A stretch of DNA of 20,572 nt from assembly GCA_947600345.1 (NCBI GenBank), contig CANQGC010000018.1, positions 1 to 20,572 on the forward strand, written 5' to 3'. Shown piece after piece: positions 14,478 to 19,509 of this stretch. Both the position numbers and the translations under genes were made by a program. Positions within the stretch are counted from its first letter, which is position 1, and the number at the start of each line of letters is the position of its first letter. This DNA comes from an uncultured Clostridia bacterium. GTDB taxonomy: Bacteria; Bacillota; Clostridia; Christensenellales; Aristaeellaceae. The notes under the pieces were generated by a model. That model was not told the origin of the DNA. It was given only the letters and a program-made list of their open reading frames with translations, and did not search any database.

Positions 14478-15035
14478 TTAGATGGGATTGCCTTCCTTAT
14501 TGAACAGCGGCAGCTTCTCCAGGAAGATGATGTCCTTCCTTTCGGCGGCCTCGCCCTCGGCGAGGATCGCCATGCGGCCCACGATGTTGCCGCCCGCCTG
14601 GTGCACCAGCTCCTCCAGCGCGCGCAGCGACTCGCCGGTGGAGATCACGTCGTCCACGATCAGCACGCGCTTGCCGCGCATGAACTCCGCGTCGCCGCCG
14701 TCCAGGTACAGCGTCTGCACGTGGTCCGTGGTGATCGAGCGCACCTCGCACTTGAACAGGTCGCGCATGTACAGCTTCGGGGCCTTGCGGGCCAGTATGT
14801 AGCGCTTCTCCCCCGCGATGCGCGCCATCTCGCAGATCAGCGGGATGCCCTTGGACTCCGCGGTGATCATCACGTCGTGCGCCGGCGCCTTCTCCACCAG
14901 CGCGGCGGCGCTGGCCGTGGTCAGCTCCGGGTCGCCGAAGATCACGAAAGCGCCGATGTTCATCGCATCGCTGATCGGGCACAGCGGCAGGTCCCGCTCG
15001 CACCCGGCGATGGTCATCCGATAGTACTCCTTCAT
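14478..15035 (-). CDS. Phosphoribosyltransferase family protein (Apt-like)
   Basis: A 185-residue type I phosphoribosyltransferase. The PRPP-binding loop RVLIVDDVISTGES is at residues 123-136, ITAESKGIPL (57-66) matches the substrate-side loop, and LARKAPKLYM follows. It resembles clostridial proteins annotated as adenine phosphoribosyltransferase, but the base specificity cannot be read from sequence. In many Clostridia an apt gene sits next to rel; here this gene lies at the far end of the same-strand run. GGAAG-rich sequence precedes the ATG. It follows the cyclophilin gene by 33 bases and is the last gene before the inverted-repeat element. Confidence 0.85.
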   Translation of the reverse strand: MKEYYRMTIAGCERDLPLCPISDAMNIGAFVIFGDPELTTASAAALVEKAPAHDVMITAESKGIPLICEMARIAGEKRYILARKAPKLYMRDLFKCEVRSITTDHVQTLYLDGGDAEFMRGKRVLIVDDVISTGESLRALEELVHQAGGNIVGRMAILAEGEAAERKDIIFLEKLPLFNKEGNPI

Positions 15036-15068
15036 CTTCCTTCGCTTCCTCTCTATATTGCGGCAAAC

Positions 15069-15596
15069 TCAGCGCTTGCCGTACTTCTCCACCGTATACT
15101 TCTCGCCGAAGGTCTCCACCGTGGCGCGCTTGATCTTCTGCTCCTCGATGGGCCGGTCCTGCATGCCCGTGCGCGTGCCCGCGATGCGGTCCACCACGTC
15201 CATGCCGTCCGTCACCATGCCGAAGGCGGCGTAGTCGCCGTCCAGGTGCGGCGCGTCGGCGTGCATGATGAAGAACTGGCTGCCGGCGGAGTTGGGCATC
15301 ATGCTGCGGGCCATGCTGAGCACGCCGCGCTTGTGGCGCAGGCTGTTCTGCCTGAAGCCGTTGCGGGCGAACTCGCCCTTGATGGTGTAGCCCGGGCCGC
15401 CCATGCCGGTGCCCTGGGGGTCGCCGCCCTGGATCATGAAGCCGGGGATCACCCGGTGGAAGATCAGCCCGTCGTAGAAGCCGGACTCCACCAGGTTCAC
15501 GAAGTTCGCCACCGTGTTGGGCGCGATCTCCGGGTACAGCTCGGCGGTGATGACGCCGCCCTTCTCCATCTCAAACTTGACGATTGGGTTCCGCAT
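15069..15596 (-). CDS. Peptidyl-prolyl cis-trans isomerase, cyclophilin type
   Basis: A 175-residue cytoplasmic cyclophilin that isomerises proline peptide bonds during protein folding. The active-site segment FHRVIPGFMIQGGDP (46-60) includes Arg48, Phe53 and Gln56, and SQFFI is at 106-110. APNTVANFVNLVESGFYDG is typical of the short bacterial PpiB group. No signal peptide is present. AGGAGGAAGG precedes the ATG. It follows its lipoprotein paralogue by 11 bases, so the two arose by duplication or were recruited together. Confidence 0.95.
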   Translation of the reverse strand: MRNPIVKFEMEKGGVITAELYPEIAPNTVANFVNLVESGFYDGLIFHRVIPGFMIQGGDPQGTGMGGPGYTIKGEFARNGFRQNSLRHKRGVLSMARSMMPNSAGSQFFIMHADAPHLDGDYAAFGMVTDGMDVVDRIAGTRTGMQDRPIEEQKIKRATVETFGEKYTVEKYGKR

Positions 15597-15607
15597 GTTC
15601 CTTCCTC

Positions 15608-16279
15608 CTATTGATTCTCCTCAGATTCCGCGCTCGCCTCGGGCGCCTTGGTCGCCTCCGGGAAGTCCATCCTCGTGGCGAAGTACTTGTAGCCGTAGGT
15701 CTCTACGCGAATGCTCGCGATGTCCGGCGCGGCGCCCACCGGCGAGTAGTTGCCGTCCACGCCCGTGGAGGCGATGGCGTCCAGCGCGCTCAGGCTCTCC
15801 ATGTCCATGGCCCGGCCGAAGGCGGCGTACTGGCCGTTGTACTCCGGGTAGGTGCCCTGCATGATGAAGAACTGGCTGGACGCGGTATCGTAGCCCGACT
15901 GGCGGCACATGGAGATGGTGCCTCGGGTGTGGGACACGTTGTTCTCGATGCCGTTCGCGGCAAACTCCCCCTGGATGGCCTTCTCCGCGTGGCCGGTGCC
16001 GTTGTTGCGGGGGTCGCCGCTCTGCACCAGCACGCCGGGCACGATGCGGAAGAAGCGCAGCCCGTCGTAGAAGCCGGAGTTCGCCAGCTCCACGAAGTTC
16101 GCCACCGTATTGGGCGCGTCCTGCACGAAAAGCTCGAAGCGCATGGAGCTGCCATTGGTGAGCTGGATCGTCGCCACCGGGTTTGGGATCGCCGCGAAGG
16201 GATCCTCCTTCTTCCGGCAGCCGCTCAGGGCGCAAACCAGCAGGACGAGCGCCAGCGCCAGCGCGATTCTTCTCTTCAT
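15608..16279 (-). CDS. Cyclophilin-type peptidyl-prolyl isomerase lipoprotein
   Basis: A 223-residue exported cyclophilin. The signal peptide ends in the lipobox LSGC with Cys21, so it should be membrane-anchored outside the cell, where it can help fold secreted proteins. APNTVANFVELANSGFYDG and SSQFFIM match the neighbouring cytoplasmic paralogue. The active-site segment is FFRIVPGVLVQSGDP: Arg and Gln are kept, but His, Phe and one Gly of the usual FHRxxxGFxxQGGD are replaced. The tail is acidic. The ATG at 16279 suits the signal peptide, though its ribosome site is very close; a TTG at 16291 with GGAGG 9 bases upstream is an alternative. Confidence 0.92.
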   Translation of the reverse strand: MKRRIALALALVLLVCALSGCRKKEDPFAAIPNPVATIQLTNGSSMRFELFVQDAPNTVANFVELANSGFYDGLRFFRIVPGVLVQSGDPRNNGTGHAEKAIQGEFAANGIENNVSHTRGTISMCRQSGYDTASSQFFIMQGTYPEYNGQYAAFGRAMDMESLSALDAIASTGVDGNYSPVGAAPDIASIRVETYGYKYFATRMDFPEATKAPEASAESEENQ

Positions 16280-16292
16280 ACTCCCTCGCAAT

Positions 16293-17753
16293 CTATCGTT
16301 CCTCCGGAAGGATCAGCGCGCGCTTGCGTTCGATCATCTCGTCCACGCGCGCGACGTACTCCTCGATGCTCTTCAGGTTCGCGGCGCGCTCGATGCGCAG
16401 GTCGCGATCCCCGAACAGCCACTTGCTGATGGCTCCCGCGCCCAGCGCCAGCACGCTGGCCGTCTCCTCCATGTTGCCGATGTTGTACAGGCAGGCATAG
16501 CCCGGCCTGGCGTAGCCCACGTTCTCCAGGTTGCCCGCCATGTACTTCTGCCGGTACAGATAGTAGGGCCGCCAGCCCGCCCGCGTCAGCTCCGAGCGAG
16601 CGCGGGCGATCATCTCCGCCGCGCCCTCGGCGCTGACCTGGCTGTGGCCTGCGCCGGACACGTGCAGCTGCTCGTGCAGCTTGCTCGAGCGCTTGATGGC
16701 CAGCGAGTGCACCGTCACGCTCTCCGGGGCCAGCTCGATGACCTTCGCGAGCGTTTCGGCGAAGATCTCCGGCGTCTCGCCCGGCAGCGCGGCGATCAGG
16801 TCCATGTTGATGTCGGCAAAGCCCAGCTCCCGGGCCAGCTCGTAGGCCGCGATGGTGTCCGCGCCGGTATGGATGCGGCCGATGCGCGCCAGCGTATCAT
16901 CGCAGAAGGTCTGGGGATTGACCGAGATTCTGCCGGTGCCCATGCGCTTGAGCATCAGCAGCTTCTCCCGGTCGATGGTATCCGGCCTGCCCGCCTCCAC
17001 CGTCCACTCCACCGCGCCGGGGAACTCCTCCCGCGCCGCGGCGAGTATGCGCTCCAGATCGCCGCAGGAGATGGCCGTGGGCGTGCCGCCGCCCACGTAG
17101 GCTGCGCGCACGCGCAGCCCGGCCTCGCGCATGAGCCTTCCCGCCCCGGCGATCTCCTTCAGCAGCGCCTCCACGTAGGGCGCCACCAGCTTGCCGTTGC
17201 GGCCGATCTCGCCGGACGAGAAGGAGCAGTAGCTGCAGCGCGTCCGGCAGAAGGGGATGCCGATGTAGAGGTCGAAGCTCCCCGGCTCCGGCTCCCGCAC
17301 GCCCCGCTGCATCTCGGCGATCTCGCACAGCAGGCTCGCCCGGTCCTCGCTCACGTCGAACTCCCGCATGACCCGGGCCTTGGCCTCCTCCATGGAGAGG
17401 CCCATGTCCAGGCCCTCGTAGAGCAGCCGCGTGGGCCGGATGCCGGTCAGCGCGCCCCAGGGCGGCCGCATGCCGGTCATCTTGCGCAGCAGCTCGTACA
17501 GCGCCATCTTCACCTGCCGCTTGCGGGCGCGGCGCACCTGCACCGGCGTGCCGGTGGGCGCGGGCTGGGAGAGCTCATGCGAAGCATCGCCACAGATCCA
17601 GCGGTCGGCGATATTGCCGTTCGATTCGAGGACGACGTGCTCGTAGTCCGCCGGGCCCTCCGCCTCGACGATCTGCACATCCCCCAGGAACAGCCGCAGC
17701 ATGTCGCCGATGTCGGATATGAACTCCGGGCAGGCGGTGCGCACCGAGATCAC
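16293..17753 (-). CDS. hemZ: Coproporphyrinogen dehydrogenase HemZ (radical SAM)
   Basis: A 486-residue HemZ-type radical SAM protein related to oxygen-independent coproporphyrinogen III oxidase. GIPFCRTRCSYCSF carries the Fe-S ligands Cys169, Cys173 and Cys176. YVGGGTPTA, the SAM-binding GGGTP motif, lies about 65 residues later, and MDLIAALPGET is also typical. The N-terminal region of about 160 residues is the HemZ-specific extension (PPWGALTGIRPTRL). The GTG start at 17753 overlaps the upstream stop as GTGA and has GGAGG 8 bases before it. Most Clostridia with this gene make little heme, so its substrate in this organism is uncertain. Confidence 0.93.
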   Translation of the reverse strand: MISVRTACPEFISDIGDMLRLFLGDVQIVEAEGPADYEHVVLESNGNIADRWICGDASHELSQPAPTGTPVQVRRARKRQVKMALYELLRKMTGMRPPWGALTGIRPTRLLYEGLDMGLSMEEAKARVMREFDVSEDRASLLCEIAEMQRGVREPEPGSFDLYIGIPFCRTRCSYCSFSSGEIGRNGKLVAPYVEALLKEIAGAGRLMREAGLRVRAAYVGGGTPTAISCGDLERILAAAREEFPGAVEWTVEAGRPDTIDREKLLMLKRMGTGRISVNPQTFCDDTLARIGRIHTGADTIAAYELARELGFADINMDLIAALPGETPEIFAETLAKVIELAPESVTVHSLAIKRSSKLHEQLHVSGAGHSQVSAEGAAEMIARARSELTRAGWRPYYLYRQKYMAGNLENVGYARPGYACLYNIGNMEETASVLALGAGAISKWLFGDRDLRIERAANLKSIEEYVARVDEMIERKRALILPEER

Positions 17754-18376
17754 AGGTAGTACCTCCCCCGCTCGGCGCCGATGGTGGTCTCCGGGCCGTG
17801 GCCGGAGTAGACCTTCGTCTCCGGCGGAAGCTGGGTGAACAGCATCCGCAGCGATGCGCGCATCTCCCTGCCGCTGCCGCCGTACATGTCGATGCGCCCG
17901 AAGCCCGCGTGGAACAGCGTGTCGCCGCTGAAGAGGACGCCGTTCTCCGCGTCGTAGAAGCACACCGAGCCCTTGGTGTGGCCCGGAGTGTGCAGCACCT
18001 GGAAGCGCAGGCCGCAGAGCTCAACGGAATCGCCGATGGTCTCCGCCTCGAACACCTCCGGGTTGGGCCGCGTGGCGCAGTAGCTGTCGTAGGCGTTGAT
18101 CTCCGGGTCGGTCAACAGCTCCACGTCCTCGGGATGGATGTAGCACTTGACGCCCGCCTCCGCCATCAGCTTGACGGCCCCGAGCATGTGGTCGAAGTGG
18201 CCGTGGGTCAGCAATATCGCGCCGAGCCTCCGCCCGGACGCCTCGATGGCCCGCGCCAGCGCCGCGTCGTCGTCGCCGGGATCGATCAGCAGCAAATCCT
18301 CGCGCCCCTCGGGCAGCAGCAGGTAGGCGTTCTCCTGGTACGCCCCGCAGAGCACCGGCCGAATCTCGTACTTCAT
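17750..18376 (-). CDS. MBL-fold metallohydrolase (glyoxalase II-like)
   Basis: A 208-residue metallo-beta-lactamase-fold hydrolase. The dimetal site motif HGHFDH is at residues 58-63. LHTPGHTKGS carries the next ligand, FSGDTLF the bridging aspartate, and SGHGPETTIG the last histidine. The short form with GDTLF resembles hydroxyacylglutathione hydrolase-like proteins found beside rel, dtd and hemZ in Clostridia; the natural substrate is not known. The ATG at 18376 is set by AGGAAGG 7 bases upstream. Translation is coupled to hemZ by a 4-base overlap. Upstream, the expected neighbour dtd is separated by a toxin-antitoxin locus. Confidence 0.93.
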   Translation of the reverse strand: MKYEIRPVLCGAYQENAYLLLPEGREDLLLIDPGDDDAALARAIEASGRRLGAILLTHGHFDHMLGAVKLMAEAGVKCYIHPEDVELLTDPEINAYDSYCATRPNPEVFEAETIGDSVELCGLRFQVLHTPGHTKGSVCFYDAENGVLFSGDTLFHAGFGRIDMYGGSGREMRASLRMLFTQLPPETKVYSGHGPETTIGAERGRYYL

Positions 18377-18415
18377 GGCAAAACCTTCCTGGTTCAGAAT
18401 TCCCGCGCGCCGCGC

Positions 18416-18450
18416 AAAAAAAGCCCGCCCTGCGACGAAACCGGCGCGGC
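18416..18450 (-). terminator. Terminator or attenuator upstream of the MBL gene
   Basis: On the - strand GCCGCGCC (18450-18443) pairs with GGGCGGGC (18430-18423) with one bulged G, and seven T follow (18422-18416). It lies 40 bases before the MBL start codon. It could stop transcripts from the antisense RNAs or dtd, or act as an attenuator for the MBL-hemZ unit. Confidence 0.65.
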
Positions 18451-18521
18451 AACATTGTATTATTCGCCGCGCGCCCTTTGTTTCCTGCATTTTTCACTGC
18501 AATATTTTGTTTGCAAAGCGC

Positions 18522-18550
18522 TTGCGCGCCCGGCCTTCCTCTGCTATAAT
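18522..18550 (+). promoter_or_regulatory. Toxin mRNA promoter
   Basis: TTGCGC (18522-18527), a 17-bp spacer and a perfect TATAAT (18545-18550). The predicted start, near 18557, is at the foot of an 8-bp hairpin (18556-18575, TTGGAACC-GCAA-GGTTCCAA) with a GNRA-type loop, so the mRNA would begin with a stable 5' stem. Confidence 0.82.
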
Positions 18551-18590
18551 CTTATTTGGAACCGCAAGGTTCCAAGCAGGAAGGACAAAG

Positions 18591-18665
18591 ATGGCGCCCG
18601 GCTTCTCGCCTCCTACCAAGGAGGAGGTGATGGCATGTCCGATTACGAAACCCTCGCAATCGTGA
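18591..18665 (+). CDS. Possible upstream ORF overlapping the toxin start (24 aa)
   Basis: A short frame beginning ATGGCGCCCGG with a good ribosome site (AGGAAGG, 6 bases before). It runs through the hairpin that masks the toxin ribosome site and stops 31 bases inside the toxin gene, in another frame. The peptide has no recognisable domain. Translating ribosomes would open the hairpin, so a leader or coupling role is plausible. Without expression data it may be chance. Confidence 0.4.
   Translation: MAPGFSPPTKEEVMACPITKPSQS
18609..18627 (+). promoter_or_regulatory. Hairpin masking the toxin ribosome binding site
   Basis: CCTCCT (18609-18614) can pair with AGGAGG (18619-18624, loop ACCA) or with the overlapping AGGAGG (18622-18627) that lies 7 bases before the toxin ATG. 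Sequestered Shine-Dalgarno sequences are typical of type I toxin mRNAs. Confidence 0.7.
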
Positions 18666-18715
18666 TTTTGTTGATCACTTTGGTTTTCACAGTGCATCTG
18701 CACAACCACAAGTAA
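18635..18715 (+). CDS. Type I toxin, putative holin-like membrane peptide (26 aa)
   Basis: A 26-residue peptide starting MSDYETLAIVILL. One hydrophobic helix (about residues 7-20) is followed by a His-rich, basic tail ending HNHK. The short start M-x-x-Y-E-T-L and the single helix match the putative holin-like toxin (TxpA-like) peptides of Gram-positive bacteria, which damage the membrane when overproduced. AGGAGG lies 7 bases before the ATG and is masked by a hairpin. The mRNA (about 18557-18854) is convergent with an antisense RNA promoter. No protein antitoxin is nearby. The family assignment is by motif and context, not by search. Confidence 0.8.
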   Translation: MSDYETLAIVILLITLVFTVHLHNHK

Positions 18716-18801
18716 AGCTCGAGCCGCCATCCAGTGTGACCCGGTTGGCGGCCCCAATCACATAGAGGGGAGAAGCTCTTCCACAAGCGTCATCCCTTCC
18801 T
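18715..18801 (-). ncRNA. Antisense RNA 1 (probable RatA-like antitoxin)
   Basis: A consensus - strand promoter predicts a start near 18801. The RNA is complementary to the 3' untranslated part of the toxin mRNA. A hairpin at 18752-18723 (GCCGCCA with TGGCGGC) followed by a short T-containing stretch (TCGAGCTTTACTTG) is a possible end at the toxin stop codon. This end is weak, and readthrough to the strong terminator at 18416-18450 would cover the whole toxin mRNA. The given 3' end is therefore tentative. Confidence 0.7.
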
Positions 18802-18807
18802 GCTCTT

Positions 18808-18836
18808 ATTATAGCAAACTCCCGCGCCGCTGTCAA
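18808..18836 (-). promoter_or_regulatory. Antisense RNA 1 promoter
   Basis: On the - strand a perfect TTGACA (18836-18831), a 17-bp spacer and a perfect TATAAT (18813-18808). The -35 box sits in the loop of the toxin terminator hairpin. Confidence 0.92.
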
Positions 18837-18854
18837 CGCGGCGCGCGAACTTTT
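18823..18854 (+). terminator. Toxin mRNA terminator
   Basis: CGCGCCGC (18823-18830) pairs with GCGGCGCG (18838-18845) around a TGTCAAC loop, then CGAACTTTT. It overlaps the antisense promoter. Confidence 0.75.
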
Positions 18855-18885
18855 CACGTCTGGACCCGCAAAGGCGTTTCCTGAC

Positions 18886-18972
18886 AAGCTTAAGCCGCCA
18901 TCCAGTGTGACCTGGTTGGCGGCTCACCCATTTTAGAGGGGAGAAGCTCAACCACAAGCGTCATCCCTTCCT
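18886..18972 (-). ncRNA. Antisense RNA 2 (duplicated antitoxin RNA, no toxin of its own)
   Basis: The second repeat copy predicts a transcript from about 18972. It keeps the hairpin, here 18924-18893 with an added 4-bp inner stem (CCAG with CTGG). No small hydrophobic ORF lies beside it. It differs from RNA 1 at scattered positions, so it could act on the same toxin mRNA by imperfect pairing or on a toxin encoded elsewhere. The 3' end is tentative. Confidence 0.62.
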
Positions 18973-18978
18973 ATTCTT

Positions 18979-19007
18979 ATTATAACAGACTCCCGCGCCG
19001 CTGTCAA
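18979..19007 (-). promoter_or_regulatory. Antisense RNA 2 promoter
   Basis: On the - strand a perfect TTGACA (19007-19002), a 17-bp spacer and a perfect TATAAT (18984-18979). Both boxes are intact despite changes in the spacer. Confidence 0.9.
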
Positions 19008-19025
19008 CGCGGCGCGCGAACTTTT
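18994..19025 (+). terminator. Second copy of the toxin-type terminator
   Basis: CGCGCCGC (18994-19001) and GCGGCGCG (19009-19016) form the same stem, followed by T 19022-19025. It may back up termination of + strand transcripts before dtd. Confidence 0.65.
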
Positions 19026-19042
19026 CTCGCCGGGGGTGCGGC

Positions 19043-19492
19043 CTAGAATCCCTTCCTGCTGTCCAGCAGGATCGTCACCGGGCCGTCGTTGACCAGCCCG
19101 ACCTCCATGTGCGTGCGGAAGCGGCCGGTGGCAACCGGGATGCCGAAGCCCGCGACCTTTTTCACCAGCAGCTCGAACAGCGGCTCGGCCACCTCCGGCC
19201 GGGCGGCGCGGATGAAGCTGGGGCGGCGTCCCTTGCGCGCATCAGCCAGCAGCGTGAACTGGGACACCAGCAGCACGCCACCGCCCACGTCCTTCACGCT
19301 CAGGTTCATCTTGTCCTCGGTGTCCTCGAAGACGCGCAGATTGGCGATCTTGGCGGCGCAGTAATCGACGTCCGCCTCGGTGTCGCCCTCCTCGGCCCCG
19401 GCCAGCACCATGTAGCCCAGGCCGACCTCGCCGGTAACTTCCCCCTCCACCGTGACCTTCGCACGGGAAACCCTCTGTACGACGCAGCGCAT
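19043..19492 (-). CDS. dtd: D-aminoacyl-tRNA deacylase
   Basis: Dtd removes D-amino acids (and glycine) from mischarged tRNA in the cytoplasm. The 149-residue length is standard. The catalytic SQFTLLAD motif is at residues 77-84. NDGPVT (135-140) contains the Gly-Pro pair that excludes L-amino acids. MRCVVQRVSRAKVTV is the usual N terminus. It lies 17 bases after the rel stop with AGGAGAGG before the ATG region, so it is cotranscribed with rel. Downstream, the conserved order is interrupted by the toxin-antitoxin locus. Confidence 0.97.
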   Translation of the reverse strand: MRCVVQRVSRAKVTVEGEVTGEVGLGYMVLAGAEEGDTEADVDYCAAKIANLRVFEDTEDKMNLSVKDVGGGVLLVSQFTLLADARKGRRPSFIRAARPEVAEPLFELLVKKVAGFGIPVATGRFRTHMEVGLVNDGPVTILLDSRKGF

Positions 19493-19509
19493 ATTCTGTA
19501 AACCTCTCC

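Larger units (their letters stand above)
18715..18858. repeat. Tandem repeat copy 1 (antisense RNA gene plus toxin terminator)
   Basis: A 144-bp segment repeated at 18886-19029, offset 171 bp, nearly nine of ten bases alike by eye. It holds the antisense RNA, its promoter and the + strand hairpin terminator. The toxin coding region is not part of the repeat. Confidence 0.92.
18886..19029. repeat. Tandem repeat copy 2
   Basis: Second copy of the 144-bp segment 18715-18858. The promoter boxes, hairpin arms and terminator stem are conserved, while most differences fall in loops and linkers (for example 18925-18934 and 18950-18951). Confidence 0.92.

Noticed and set aside
14122..14481. Open frame across the core and right arm of the palindrome element; its C-terminal text resembles a frame in the left arm
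   Set aside because: The similarity follows from the inverted DNA repeat. There is no ribosome site, no domain, and the frame crosses several perfect hairpins.
18615..18715. Toxin region as a true holin of a phage lysis cassette
   Set aside because: The peptide has a single helix, there is no endolysin nearby, and the convergent antisense promoter fits a type I toxin better.
18886..19029. A second toxin gene in repeat copy 2
   Set aside because: No short hydrophobic ORF with a ribosome site lies in 18859-18890 or in the repeat itself.
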